This document shows positions 33,045-42,464 of a stretch of 64,000 nt of DNA, piece after piece (the first letter of the stretch is position 1; each line of letters opens with the position of its first letter). The translations under genes and the position numbers were made by a program. Source of the DNA: a bacterium (GTDB lineage Bacteria > Patescibacteria > Dojkabacteria > JAKAPS01 > JAJZLI01); the NCBI GenBank assembly GCA_021846685.1, contig JAJZWL010000005.1, positions 1 to 64,000 on the forward strand, written 5' to 3'. Under the pieces are notes generated by a model that was given only the letters and a program-made list of their open reading frames with translations, made no database searches and had not been told where the DNA came from.

Positions 33045-33902
33045 ATGAATATAGGATTTTTCTATTTTACTAAATTTAAAAATTGGTACTTATATATTGG
33101 AAGTATAATCCTTTTTGCCTTTGTCTCTACAAGTATATGTTTTGAATATGCTACATATATATTTAATAGATACAATAATTCCGCACATAACATACCATCT
33201 CTTGTAATAAGCATAATCTTACTTATATTTATAATAATCATATTGATGTTTATTACTGCTTATTACGCTATTGTTTTATTCATAAGGTCTTCTTATCTTG
33301 CTGTTAATAATAGATATAATGATTTGAAATTTTTAGATAAAAATATGGTTGTTACTTTTTTCTTTTATCTTTTTGTATCACTAATATGCACTGTAGGAGT
33401 ATATATAATATTAAGTGGATTCTCTATAATTTTTGATCCAATAGGATTAAGAATTCTAAGTGGATTTTTAAATTTCATTATAATTCTAGCATTTAGCTTG
33501 TTTATATCTTTTTATATATATTTTACTAGCTTTATGTTCCAAGAGAAAATGGAAATGGAGGTATTTATTAAAGAATTATATGTATTTAAAAATAAGAATT
33601 TTTATATATATTCTATATTTTCATTTTTACTTATTATGGGTATAAATATGGTTATCTCTATTGTTATATTTTTTATCTATTTATTAATATTTTTGATCTC
33701 AATACATTCTAGTGTAAATGTATATAATGTAGTCTCTGTTATATTCAGTCTTCCTAGTTTTCTTGTTATGTCTTTACTAGTAAGTCTTATGAGTATTACA
33801 GAACCATATATTTATACTTATTTCGTATCGAAATTTTATTTGTCTTTATCTAATGAAACTGAGAAAAATATACCTATTATAAATCAAAATGGAGAACAAT
33901 AA
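33045..33902 (+). CDS. Six-helix membrane protein of unknown function
   Basis: This 285-residue, very hydrophobic protein has about six transmembrane helices in pairs (near 15-35, 50-75, 105-130, 140-165, 185-215, 225-250) and short loops. It has the look of DUF975/DUF4013-like glycerophosphoryl-diester-phosphodiesterase membrane-domain proteins, but I cannot confirm a family. A TATAAT box (33030-33035) about 10 nt before the ATG suggests a leaderless message. The next small gene overlaps it by 14 bp. Confidence 0.6.
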   Translation: MNIGFFYFTKFKNWYLYIGSIILFAFVSTSICFEYATYIFNRYNNSAHNIPSLVISIILLIFIIIILMFITAYYAIVLFIRSSYLAVNNRYNDLKFLDKNMVVTFFFYLFVSLICTVGVYIILSGFSIIFDPIGLRILSGFLNFIIILAFSLFISFYIYFTSFMFQEKMEMEVFIKELYVFKNKNFYIYSIFSFLLIMGINMVISIVIFFIYLLIFLISIHSSVNVYNVVSVIFSLPSFLVMSLLVSLMSITEPYIYTYFVSKFYLSLSNETEKNIPIINQNGEQ

Positions 33903-34128
33903 AGAGAACAACAATTCAAACTCTATAGTATATGTATTTTTGATACTTTTATTCATATTTATTGTGGTCCTTTCAATAAATATATTTTCTGTCAAAATAA
34001 ACTCTCAAAATATTAAAAAAGATATAAATTATATTCGAACAAATATAAAGAAAAACCTGAATAAAAAAAAGAATACATATTTTTATAATAAATCGGTATT
34101 TAGAAATAAAACTTATATTCAAAATTAA
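33889..34128 (+). CDS. Small single-pass membrane protein
   Basis: This 79-residue protein has one helix (IVYVFLILLFIFIVVLSINIF, about residues 13-33) and a lysine- and asparagine-rich tail, probably outside. Its start overlaps the preceding six-helix protein gene by 14 bp, so they are co-translated and may form a complex. No family is recognised. Confidence 0.55.
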   Translation: MENNKENNNSNSIVYVFLILLFIFIVVLSINIFSVKINSQNIKKDINYIRTNIKKNLNKKKNTYFYNKSVFRNKTYIQN

Positions 34129-34210
34129 TTATATTTATTTTTTATTAACCAATTTTACTTTACTGTATGATTGAAGAGAGAATCATCTATATGCCTTTTC
34201 CCTATATTAT

Positions 34211-35146
34211 TTATTCTGTACCTTTAGATAATTCTATTTGAGTTTTTATCCATTTAGAATTTGAATGATTTTTTATATTTTGTCTATAACTTTTAATTAT
34301 TAAGTTTATTTCATCTAATGAATTTAATAAAGTATCACCTTCAATTTTGGATTTTAATAAAGATTTATATCGTTTTAAAACTTTAAGATTTTCTTTGAAT
34401 AATAATAATTTATTTTTATAGTCTTCTGGATCCATTTCTTTTTTATATTCTCCTGTATAAAATCCAAAGCATATAATGGTTTGTGCTCCCATTTTAATGA
34501 TATCTTCTAATTTATCTTCTTCTGTATTATTATTTTTACTTACTATATAGTCCACAATACTAAATCCTGAATCTCTATTATATAGAATATTTGAAGGTTT
34601 ATAGTCTACTGTAATATTTTTTTGATATGTCAATATAAGTAGATCTATAAAATCTTCTATTTGGCTGTCTGTTATATCCCTTATCTCTCTTAGATTCATT
34701 TTCCCAGAGTCTTTTCCATTAATTAATTCACTAATAGTAATTCCTTCTGTGCAAGAGGCTGCAATTATTTGTTCTAAATGGGAAATACCTTTCCCACTCA
34801 TTAAACTTGTAATATATGTATTAATTATATCAGGAGAAGTAAATTTCCCAGTAGGGATTCTAACAGCAAACTGTCTTTCATCTAATTCTATTGCAAAGAC
34901 TTCACAGGTTGATCCACTTCCTAAAAAATTAGGATGTTCTTTATGAGAATCACTCTTTTTTAATTCTTCTTGAAGTTTTTTTATTGCAGGAGTAAAAGCT
35001 GTATAATGTGCTAATAATTCTGCAAGTTCTTCCTTATCTATATCTATGTCAGTATCATCAATGTATTCAAGCAGATGTGTATTGCAGGGAGAACTAATTA
35101 TTGTTTCAAATTCTAGAGATTCTGATACGGTTTCTATTCCTATCAT
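34211..35146 (-). CDS. Protein-kinase-like protein with altered ATP-lysine
   Basis: This 311-residue protein has a glycine loop LGSGSTCEVF at 75-84, then FAVRI at 93-97, where the usual VAIK lysine is Arg96. The catalytic-loop motif ITVDYKPSNILYN at 178-190 keeps the Asp181-x-Lys183-x-x-Asn186 pattern, and IVDY puts Asp199 in the DFG position. The first 70 residues are acidic and helical. It is a kinase fold with three of four key residues intact: a Ser/Thr- or small-molecule kinase with unusual ATP contacts, or a pseudokinase. It lies 3 bp after an unknown 153-residue gene on the same strand. Confidence 0.72.
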   Translation of the reverse strand: MIGIETVSESLEFETIISSPCNTHLLEYIDDTDIDIDKEELAELLAHYTAFTPAIKKLQEELKKSDSHKEHPNFLGSGSTCEVFAIELDERQFAVRIPTGKFTSPDIINTYITSLMSGKGISHLEQIIAASCTEGITISELINGKDSGKMNLREIRDITDSQIEDFIDLLILTYQKNITVDYKPSNILYNRDSGFSIVDYIVSKNNNTEEDKLEDIIKMGAQTIICFGFYTGEYKKEMDPEDYKNKLLLFKENLKVLKRYKSLLKSKIEGDTLLNSLDEINLIIKSYRQNIKNHSNSKWIKTQIELSKGTE

Positions 35147-35149
35147 AAT

Positions 35150-35611
35150 TTATTTTGTTCTTTGATATTTATAATCCAATAACCTTCTAAATTCTAAAAT
35201 AGTTGTAAACTCCGTTGAAACTGTTTCTGTAGGGTTGTGAGGTGGAGTATCCCTTGAGTCTTGTTGAGGAGCAGTTCTTTCTAGTAATGTGATGGAATTG
35301 GGGATTCCTTTATGTATCATTAATAAGGATCTTACTTTATTCCGAACATAGGTTTCTATCGATAATTCATTACCATTTTGTTCCAGGGTTAGTATATCTT
35401 GAATATTAACTTCTATTAATTTCTGTTCTCGTACATAAATTCCTCTTTTTGGTTGAGATATAAATTTTTTACTTTTATCTTCTACTCCTTCTATTCGTAG
35501 AAATACAAAATCTTTTTTTTCAGATATAAGAAGTCCATTTATCTCAGGTTTAAGCACTGATAGTACTGTATTTAATTCTTCTATATTTTCTCCGTGATCT
35601 ATTTCTGTCAT
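35150..35611 (-). CDS. Unknown protein paired with the kinase-like gene
   Basis: This soluble 153-residue protein has a beta-rich first part (NGLLISEKKDFVFLRIEGVE, KRGIYVREQKLIEVNIQDIL), a helix (SIETYVRNKVRSLLMIH), a Pro/Thr/Ser-rich linker and a short basic end. I do not recognise it. The 3-bp gap to the kinase-like gene suggests a regulator or substrate of that protein. Confidence 0.55.
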   Translation of the reverse strand: MTEIDHGENIEELNTVLSVLKPEINGLLISEKKDFVFLRIEGVEDKSKKFISQPKRGIYVREQKLIEVNIQDILTLEQNGNELSIETYVRNKVRSLLMIHKGIPNSITLLERTAPQQDSRDTPPHNPTETVSTEFTTILEFRRLLDYKYQRTK

Positions 35612-35910
35612 ATGTTCTGTATAAATTATTTTTATGAATAAATATCTAAACTTAAAATTATAAAAATAGAGCCTTATTTATTTCAAATTCCTATTTGTAT
35701 ATTATACCAGACTTATAGTAAATATGAAATGTCTTGTTTATGTTCATATGTAGGTAATTTTAGAGGATTTTTGTATTTCAAGCTATATGTTATATAATTA
35801 AGTATTATATAAATATCTTAGTTTTTTAATTAAGTATTTTTAAGAATATTAAAGTCATTAAGTTGTCTCTTTCTAAACAAGTTTTTTAATTGTAATATAT
35901 TTTTCTAAAT
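35612..35910. other. 299-bp A+T-rich intergenic region
   Basis: The region lies between a minus-strand operon and a plus-strand small gene. It must hold two divergent promoters, but A+T runs make the boxes unreliable. No RNA gene or repeat was recognised; the 173 bp at 36070-36242 are similarly empty. Confidence 0.4.
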
Positions 35911-36069
35911 ATGATAAATAGTCAGAATGTTCAAGTCTATACAGTAGGGAATACAAAGAAGATTTATTCTTCATACGGTATATTAGGTTGTTTCTCTTGT
36001 CTTTTCTTTTTTCTTTTTATAATCTTTATTTTTATACTTGGAATAATTTCCTTTATTCATATGCTTTAA
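35911..36069 (+). CDS. 52-residue membrane miniprotein
   Basis: The sequence MINSQNVQVYTVGNTKKIYS is followed by a cysteine-containing hydrophobic helix (GILGCFSCLFFFLFIIFIF) that runs nearly to the end. There is no convincing Shine-Dalgarno. The polar head and single aromatic-rich helix look like a real small membrane protein rather than a chance frame, but support is only compositional. Confidence 0.4.
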   Translation: MINSQNVQVYTVGNTKKIYSSYGILGCFSCLFFFLFIIFIFILGIISFIHML

Positions 36070-36242
36070 TGCTACTTTTGAATATTTATTTTTTATATTA
36101 ATCGAATCTTAATAAATATAGTTTACATTATTAGATAATTTATTAAGATGACTTATACGAGCTGTTCTGATCTATAGTTATGAAAATAATGTGGGGAATG
36201 AGCACTTGTTGAAAAATAAGTAATTTATATAAGGATATATAA

Positions 36243-36470
36243 ATGAAAAATATTTTATCTTCTAAAATATTTATAGCGGTGTTAGCATTTATAGTGGGTG
36301 TTGCAGTTGGTTGGTTTCTTTGGTATTTGGTATATCCAAATTTACATACTAAGGGAAGGCAGGTATGGACAGGAACAGGAAGTGTAAGTAGTCCTCCCGT
36401 GAAAACTAAAACTTATACTAATAGCAATAACAATACTTACTCACATCATTCAAGTTCATCATACTATTAA
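36243..36470 (+). CDS. Small exported or membrane-anchored protein
   Basis: This 75-residue protein has a basic start, a hydrophobic helix (FIAVLAFIVGVAVGWFLWYL) and a low-complexity exterior rich in Thr, Ser, Asn and Tyr ending SHHSSSSYY. AAGGA lies 7-11 nt before the ATG. It may be a surface or pilus accessory protein. No family is recognised. Confidence 0.55.
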   Translation: MKNILSSKIFIAVLAFIVGVAVGWFLWYLVYPNLHTKGRQVWTGTGSVSSPPVKTKTYTNSNNNTYSHHSSSSYY

Positions 36471-36549
36471 TCTTTTAAAAAAATCTTTTTCTATCAATAT
36501 TAAGTGTATTTTATTTAGTAAAATATTAAATGTATGATATATTCTTAAT

Positions 36550-37182
36550 ATGAATATATATTTTATTGCTAATCTTTTAGGTTTCGTAGCTGGATTCTTT
36601 GGTGTAGTCATGACTATTTTTCAGGCACAGAAGATTTATAAATCACATGATATTTCAGGAGTTAGTATAGATACGTGGATTGTTGTGAATTTAACTGCAA
36701 TTACGTGGTTTTCGTTTGGTATTTTGTTTAATGATCTGGCTCAAGTAATTTCTAATATAGGTGCATTTTTAGTAAGTTCATTTATTATATTTATGATAGT
36801 ATACAGAGCTCCTGAACTTAAAAAATACATGTTAATTATTTTCATTCCACTTATTTATGGATTTATGTTTTTCATGACTGCTAAATTTGTAGGAATAAAT
36901 AATTCATTAAATATATATGCTATTTCTCTTGCTATTCTAATTGGATTACCTCAATTATTGAAAGCCTGGAAAATATCTATTAATGGTATTTCTGTAGCTT
37001 CATGGATTACTGTAATTGTATATTCTTTATTATGGATAATACATGCTGTTATTTTAAAAGAACCTTTAGTTATAGCTGCATCTATTATCAATATTTTCTT
37101 TGCAGTAGGGATTCTTTGCATAATCTTTATTAAAACAAGAAAACTTAATTATATAGATTCTTCAATAAATATTACCAATTAG
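36550..37182 (+). CDS. PQ-loop/SWEET-type seven-helix transporter-like protein
   Basis: This 210-residue protein has seven hydrophobic helices in a 3+1+3 layout. The first triplet carries FQAQKIYKSHDISGVSIDTW and the second LPQLLKAWKISINGISVASW, the paired loop motifs (PQ-x6-S-x-x-G-S) of PQ-loop and SWEET proteins. Most bacterial homologues are half-size SemiSWEETs, so this is a full-length duplicated form. It may move sugars or other small metabolites across the membrane; the substrate is not predictable. Confidence 0.75.
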   Translation: MNIYFIANLLGFVAGFFGVVMTIFQAQKIYKSHDISGVSIDTWIVVNLTAITWFSFGILFNDLAQVISNIGAFLVSSFIIFMIVYRAPELKKYMLIIFIPLIYGFMFFMTAKFVGINNSLNIYAISLAILIGLPQLLKAWKISINGISVASWITVIVYSLLWIIHAVILKEPLVIAASIINIFFAVGILCIIFIKTRKLNYIDSSINITN

Positions 37183-37279
37183 TATTATGTTCTTGTTTAA
37201 AATAGTCTTTTTATTTAGAGTATATACAAACCGCTTGACGCTAGGATTATAATGTAATATATATTTATTATCAAAACAC

Positions 37280-37843
37280 ATGAGTTCTGTTGAAGAATAT
37301 AAAGCGGTTAGTGAGAAACAGAATATTCTAGATGAAAACTTTAGAGTAGATGTCCTTGGTGAAGAAAATTTCCTTAAGAAGAAAGATGATATAACTGTTG
37401 TTGTAAATAGTGAAGATGGGAATTTGAATGATTCACTTGGAGATAGGGGAATAGACTGTTTTATGCAAACAAAAAATGAAATGGAGAGAGTTCTTTTTGT
37501 TGAGTATCAAGCAATGCATATAGCCGAATTAATGCATCAACTTAGGTTAATCCATGCTTATGAATTACCTTCACTACATCCATGCTCTTCTTTTGTATCT
37601 CAAAAGAATCTCTTGCAACTTCCTAACGATGCAATGCCTGCAAGAAATGATGCAGAGCTAGAAGAGTATATAACTTCCTTAAAAGTATCTTTGAAAGAAT
37701 ATCGAGTCTATACTTTAGGAGAATGGGCTCCTCGTGATTTTGTGTACTCTCCTTCACAAGGATTTTTAATTATCCCTAATTTTAGATACCTTATACAAAG
37801 AGGGAGACCAATGATAAATGTTGTATCCAATATATTAAATTAA
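37280..37843 (+). CDS. Unknown soluble protein
   Basis: This 187-residue protein has a charged, helical first half and a later segment LEEYITSLKVSLKEYRVYTL and GFLIIPNFRYLIQRGRPMIN. It has no signal peptide or membrane helix. A strong TATAAT at 37249-37254 gives a ~20-nt leader. I do not recognise any domain, and it is not operonic with its neighbours. Confidence 0.5.
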   Translation: MSSVEEYKAVSEKQNILDENFRVDVLGEENFLKKKDDITVVVNSEDGNLNDSLGDRGIDCFMQTKNEMERVLFVEYQAMHIAELMHQLRLIHAYELPSLHPCSSFVSQKNLLQLPNDAMPARNDAELEEYITSLKVSLKEYRVYTLGEWAPRDFVYSPSQGFLIIPNFRYLIQRGRPMINVVSNILN

Positions 37844-37932
37844 TTAGTTAAAATTTTACACTATTAATAATCATTTCATTTGCCATTAATCTTTAAAGTA
37901 TATTGTGTTCAGATAATTTCATTAAATATAGG

Positions 37933-38487
37933 ATGCATAGATTTCAATATGATAAAAATGAAAGGTTAAAAATACAAAATCCAGTTCAAATACTTACTTC
38001 ATTAGGTTTGAAAAAAGGTGATGTATTAGTAGATATAGGTTCTAATAACGGTTTTTTTACTATTCCTGCTGCAGAAATAGTTGGTAAAACAGGGCAAGTC
38101 TATGCAGTTGATATAGATAATATTGCAATTACGGATCTACAAGAACGATTAAAAGATAAAGGTTTTTTTAATGTAGAGACTTTTATCTCTAGTGGGGAAG
38201 ATTTTAGAAAAGATGATATTAATGCAGATATAATTTTTCTAGGAACAGTACTTCATGATTTTCAAACTCCTTTTAAAGTTTTAGAAAATGCCTTTTTTAT
38301 GCTTAAATCTGGTGGTAAATTAGTTAATTTTGATTGGAAAAAGAAAGAAACATTAATGGGTCCTCCTTTAGATATAAGATTTTCCGAAAAACAGGCAGAA
38401 GAAATGCTTAAAAAAGCTCACTTTACAGATATAAAAACAGAAGATATCTCAGAGAATTTTTATCAAGTAACTGGATTCAAAGATTAA
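37933..38487 (+). CDS. Class I SAM-dependent methyltransferase
   Basis: A protein of about 184 residues from the ATG at 37933 (MHRFQYDKNERLKIQNPVQI); a TTG at 37903 would add 10 residues. Motif I is VLVDIGSNNGFFTIPAAE, followed by the acidic residue of motif II in VYAVDIDN and the post-motif IIFLGTVLHDFQTPFKVLEN. The HRF...LxxLGLKxGDxxxDIG opening is typical of the UbiE/arsenite-methyltransferase-like group. Substrate unknown. It ends 1 bp from the convergent GT4 gene. Confidence 0.82.
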   Translation: MHRFQYDKNERLKIQNPVQILTSLGLKKGDVLVDIGSNNGFFTIPAAEIVGKTGQVYAVDIDNIAITDLQERLKDKGFFNVETFISSGEDFRKDDINADIIFLGTVLHDFQTPFKVLENAFFMLKSGGKLVNFDWKKKETLMGPPLDIRFSEKQAEEMLKKAHFTDIKTEDISENFYQVTGFKD

Positions 38488-38488
38488 T

Positions 38489-39586
38489 TTATAAGGAGTT
38501 TATTAATTTAAAATAATCTTTATATATGTTCTTATATAAATAGTTGTAACTAGTTTTTCTTGCATTTTTTGAATAATTTTCATAATTTTGGAATATTATA
38601 TCAATAGAGTTTTCTATATTGGTAGTTTTTAAATCAGTTAATATTCCATTTTTATTATTTTCTATTAAATCCTTTGCAGCATTATCCTTTCCGTTAAAAC
38701 ATACAACTGGGAGTCCTATATTCATTGCTTCTAAGGTTACTATAGAAAAACCTTCTCTAGAAGAGAGCATCATGAAAATTCTTGATTGTGCTATCTTTTT
38801 ATATACATCTATTTCTTTTTTTACAAAACCTGCAAATTCAATATTTTTATTTTTATATTTTTCTTTATATCTCTCACTCTCTGGGCCACTTCCAATAATC
38901 AGTGTTTTTAAATTTTTATTTAGATATGAAAGGTTTAAAATTTTATCTATATTTTTAAAATCAATTATTCTTCCCGCATATACCAAGTCATATAATTTAT
39001 GTTCTCTTTTAATCTTTATATCCTCAATTCCGTTAGATATTACATAAACTTTTTTATTTGTTTTCTTCGCTATTCTTTTTTTTGTGAATTGACTTACAGA
39101 TACTATATTCTCTGATAAATATAATGCCAAGTTTTGAATTGTAAATCCAAGTATTCCTGTTAATTTCGAAGAATATTTTATCCAGTAATCTTTATCCCAG
39201 TATTCATGCCAAGTTATTATTACTTTTGTTTTTCTTTTTATAGTAGTTATTAATTTTATAGAAAATATATGAAAAAAAGGATTGGCTGTCGCATCTATGA
39301 TGTCATAGTCATTTTTTAGTAAAAAAAAGAATAGTGAAATTGCAAAATGTATACTTAATAATATTTTTCTTTTTCCTTTTTTATTATATATTTCAGAATA
39401 GTTATTTAAAGTATGATAGTATATTTTATTTTTTTCAAATTCCTTCTCTAATCCTATTTTGTGCATTCCTATTACATGAACTTCAAAATCTTTCTTTAAA
39501 TATTTAGAGAGAGCATATATTCTTTTTTCAGCTCCTCCTAGTTGATATGGATATATACAGTCATATATTAATGCAATCTTTTTCAT
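38489..39586 (-). CDS. Family 4 glycosyltransferase
   Basis: A protein of about 365 residues from the ATG at 39586, placed there because MKKIALIYDCIYPYQLGGAE is the normal GT4 beginning and an A/T promoter lies just before it. The C-terminal half has LVYAGRIIDFKNIDKILNL, LIIGSGPESERY and the donor-binding SSREGFSIVTLEAMNIGLPV (Glu-x7-Glu). It should add a sugar with retention to a lipid-linked intermediate on the cytoplasmic face. It stands alone between convergent and divergent neighbours. Confidence 0.88.
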   Translation of the reverse strand: MKKIALIYDCIYPYQLGGAEKRIYALSKYLKKDFEVHVIGMHKIGLEKEFEKNKIYYHTLNNYSEIYNKKGKRKILLSIHFAISLFFFLLKNDYDIIDATANPFFHIFSIKLITTIKRKTKVIITWHEYWDKDYWIKYSSKLTGILGFTIQNLALYLSENIVSVSQFTKKRIAKKTNKKVYVISNGIEDIKIKREHKLYDLVYAGRIIDFKNIDKILNLSYLNKNLKTLIIGSGPESERYKEKYKNKNIEFAGFVKKEIDVYKKIAQSRIFMMLSSREGFSIVTLEAMNIGLPVVCFNGKDNAAKDLIENNKNGILTDLKTTNIENSIDIIFQNYENYSKNARKTSYNYLYKNIYKDYFKLINSL

Positions 39587-39696
39587 TATATATATCATAT
39601 CATATTGGTGTGACATGCAGTAGTAAGCGATATTATTAGCTATTAATTTTGAAAATATGATATTAAGTATTATAATATGCGTTATTAATTAAAACT

Positions 39697-40428
39697 ATGA
39701 CTAGCGCAGAATTGTTTTATACACCAGAGTTTGATGTGAAATATGAGGCTTATTTACCCCATGTTTCTTTATATGAATATTCTAAAATCTTTTCTAGATA
39801 TAGTCTTGGGCATAAAATACAGTGTTTAGAATCGCGAAGAGTTTCTGAACATTCAAATTCTCTTGATAGAGATCCAAATTCTTTTGCTTTAGATAATCAA
39901 GAATTTGGCGTATATGATGAATCTACTTTTAATGATAGAGATTTTAGATATCGCAGAAAAATATCATCTTATCTTGAACATGAGGTGTCTAGGGAATTTA
40001 TATTGGATGTTTCAGGATACATGGCATCTTCCGATAAACCAGATGAAGCCATAGAAGATATATATGATGAGTTCATGTTAATTCATGATGAATTTCAAGG
40101 ATTAGATGATTTAGATATTTTGGAATTCCTTTTGTTTTATAGGAATTATCGTAACCGCACTAATATTGAGGAAAAAATAGATTTATATTCTAGACAAAAA
40201 GGTGAAATGGGTAGCCTAATAACAGATTCTATATTAAAGCATATTATTTTAGCTCAAGGATTGAGAACTATTAAAAATGATCAATTAATTAAAATTAAAG
40301 ATGATATTGAAGGTTTAGCAGATGTATACCCAACTACTCCTTTATATTTAATTTCTGCATTTGCAATATATGGAAAACATCCTTATTCCGAACTACCTTT
40401 ATATTATGTAGTGGGAGGAATAGATTAA
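39697..40428 (+). CDS. Unknown acidic protein
   Basis: This 243-residue protein is rich in Asp, Glu, Ser and Tyr with no membrane segment. The middle looks helical (DEAIEDIYDEFMLIHDEFQG, LEFLLFYRNYRNR). A TATAAT-like box near 39671 precedes it. Its last 4 bp overlap the convergent exported protein gene. No known domain is recognised. Confidence 0.5.
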   Translation: MTSAELFYTPEFDVKYEAYLPHVSLYEYSKIFSRYSLGHKIQCLESRRVSEHSNSLDRDPNSFALDNQEFGVYDESTFNDRDFRYRRKISSYLEHEVSREFILDVSGYMASSDKPDEAIEDIYDEFMLIHDEFQGLDDLDILEFLLFYRNYRNRTNIEEKIDLYSRQKGEMGSLITDSILKHIILAQGLRTIKNDQLIKIKDDIEGLADVYPTTPLYLISAFAIYGKHPYSELPLYYVVGGID

Positions 40429-41072
40429 TTATTTGCAGTAAAACTTCCACTATCTATTGTTTTAGTATTTCCAGATGAATAATTTGTTATGGAGATTGTA
40501 TATTCTCCTGACATTCCAGATGAATTTGTCTCTTCTTGGTAATTTGGTTCGTAGTTAGCTTTTTCTCCTGTGAATATTAAGCAATAATTATTATTGATTT
40601 CTTTAGCACTGGTAATTACACCATTAGATACATCAGTAGTTGTCTCTATATTTCCAATAGATCCTGTCATACTAGGGAAGGATATTCCATTTCCAGTCAT
40701 AAAATTTTCACCAGTTACAGTGACAGAAGACTTGTTATTAGTATTTTGATTTTTAAATGCTGCTGCTATTTTAGGATTATTTCCTATGTCGACTACAACC
40801 GTTATCAAATTTCCATTTCCGTCAAGATAAACCTCTCCTGGGTGTAAGTTTTCAGGAATACCATTACTATTTTTCTCGCTTGTATTTACCAAATGTAAAC
40901 TTTGGTTGTCGTTATTAGTTTTACCACCAGATTCTAATGAAGCTATAGTTGCCCCTGCACCTAATAATGCTAATGTAATAGCCAATCCTCTTACAACCTT
41001 TCCTCTTCGTGTTAGTCGAGACTCTTTATGGTTATTTTCCTGAATTGATTTTAAAGCTTCGTCGTTATTCAT
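40425..41072 (-). CDS. Single-pass exported protein of unknown function
   Basis: The ATG at 41072 gives 215 residues: a charged cytoplasmic head (MNNDEALKSIQENNHKESRL), one helix (GLAITLALLGAGATIASLES) and an exported Asn/Thr/Ser-rich beta-like domain. That domain contains EVYLDGNGNLITVVVDI and YTISITNYSSGNTKTID. The longer frame to 41111 runs through the TATAAT box, so the shorter start is preferred. Surface or envelope location is likely; no family is recognised. Confidence 0.6.
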   Translation of the reverse strand: MNNDEALKSIQENNHKESRLTRRGKVVRGLAITLALLGAGATIASLESGGKTNNDNQSLHLVNTSEKNSNGIPENLHPGEVYLDGNGNLITVVVDIGNNPKIAAAFKNQNTNNKSSVTVTGENFMTGNGISFPSMTGSIGNIETTTDVSNGVITSAKEINNNYCLIFTGEKANYEPNYQEETNSSGMSGEYTISITNYSSGNTKTIDSGSFTANN

Positions 41073-41199
41073 AATTAACCCTATAATATTATATCTTATA
41101 GTTTTTGTCAATAGGGATTGTTTGTGTTGGTTAAGATATGAAAAAAAAGCTATATTTCATATCTTATTCGAGTTAAGTGGTGTGATTTTTTTTGATATA

Positions 41200-42336
41200 T
41201 TATTTTTTAAGAGAGATAATTTTTGAAAAAAGACCTGCAAATATTGTCTGAGTCCCTAATATGAAGATGGTTACTCCTGAGATTATTCTTCCTGAACTTA
41301 GTAATGATCCAGTTTTAGTCTGTATCCAGATTATATATGCATCAATTAGTATTATGATACTAAGTAATATTAATATTAATCCTAAAATTAATATTTTATT
41401 CATATCTAATTTTTGAATAAATTTTGTTACTCTGTCTTGTTGTATAAATTTTTCCATTAAAGAGTATTGTTTTGTTAAAAAACCAAATATTAAAATATTG
41501 TATCCTAATATAACTAATGTAGATGCAAGATAGAGTACATGGTAGTAGAATGTTCTTCCGAAAATTGTAAAGTGTCCAGGAGAAAGTAATATGAATATTA
41601 TAATTCCTATTAGAAACAATAAAAACCCAGGATATATAAATGTAAAATTAGTACCTTGTGTTAATAAAAAAGAAAGATGTCTCCATCCATCTTTAAATGT
41701 AGATAGTTTTGCCTCAGAGCCCTTTCTTTTAGATAATGTTATTGGAACTTCTGATATTTTTAATTTCAATTTTGAAGATTTCACAACCATTTCAGATGCA
41801 AATTCCATACCTTCTGTTTGCATATCTAATTTTTTATATGCTTCTTTTTTTATTCCTCTTATTCCACAATGAGCGTCTGATATACTTGTTCCATAAAAAA
41901 TATTTAAAATGAAAGTAAGTATAGGGGCACCAATCCTGTGAGATAAAGGAGAAGCTCCTTTTTCTATTTTGCCTTTTTTATATCTATCACCCATGACAAA
42001 GTCATAACCTGTTTTTAACTTTTTATATATTTTTTTTGATTCATAAAAATCATATGTGTCGTCAGCATCAGCCATAATTATATATTCTCCCTTAGCTTCT
42101 TTAAATCCTCTTTTAAGAGCATTTCCATAACCTTTATGCAATTCTTTAAATACCTGTGCACCAGATTTTTTTGCTATATCAAAAGATTTATCCGTGGAAT
42201 TATTATCAATAACTATAACCTCTCCCTTAATTTTTAAATCTTTTATGGCTTTTTTTGCTTTTTTAACACATATTGCTACAGTACTTTCTTCGTTGTAACA
42301 AGGCATTATTATTGAGAGTTCTATACTTGTCTTCAT
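41200..42336 (-). CDS. Dolichol-phosphate-mannose-synthase-like GT2 with membrane tail
   Basis: This 378-residue protein has LSIIMPCYNEESTVAICVKK, VIDNNSTDKS, GYGNALKRGFKEAKGEYIIM, the metal site ADADDTYDF and ISDAHCGIRGIKKEAY, the signature of polyprenyl-phosphate hexose synthases. After residue 235 come four hydrophobic helices (about 238-255, 265-290, 310-335, 345-370), as in GtrB/YkcC-type enzymes. It should charge polyprenyl phosphate with a sugar for outer-face GT-C enzymes such as the one at 22340-23575. Confidence 0.85.
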   Translation of the reverse strand: MKTSIELSIIMPCYNEESTVAICVKKAKKAIKDLKIKGEVIVIDNNSTDKSFDIAKKSGAQVFKELHKGYGNALKRGFKEAKGEYIIMADADDTYDFYESKKIYKKLKTGYDFVMGDRYKKGKIEKGASPLSHRIGAPILTFILNIFYGTSISDAHCGIRGIKKEAYKKLDMQTEGMEFASEMVVKSSKLKLKISEVPITLSKRKGSEAKLSTFKDGWRHLSFLLTQGTNFTFIYPGFLLFLIGIIIFILLSPGHFTIFGRTFYYHVLYLASTLVILGYNILIFGFLTKQYSLMEKFIQQDRVTKFIQKLDMNKILILGLILILLSIIILIDAYIIWIQTKTGSLLSSGRIISGVTIFILGTQTIFAGLFSKIISLKK

Positions 42337-42447
42337 ATTTTTGAGATTGTATCATATTTAGCTCATATTTATAAGATTTTTCACTCTTTATGGTATTTAA
42401 TTAAAAAAAGTAGAGGAATTTATAACATTTCTAATATATATATTAGA

Positions 42448-42456
42448 TGTTATAAT
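42448..42456 (+). promoter_or_regulatory. Extended -10 promoter of the S51-coupling protein operon
   Basis: TGTTATAAT ends 8 nt before the ATG at 42465, so the operon message should be leaderless or nearly so. Confidence 0.6.
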
Positions 42457-42464
42457 AAAACTCA

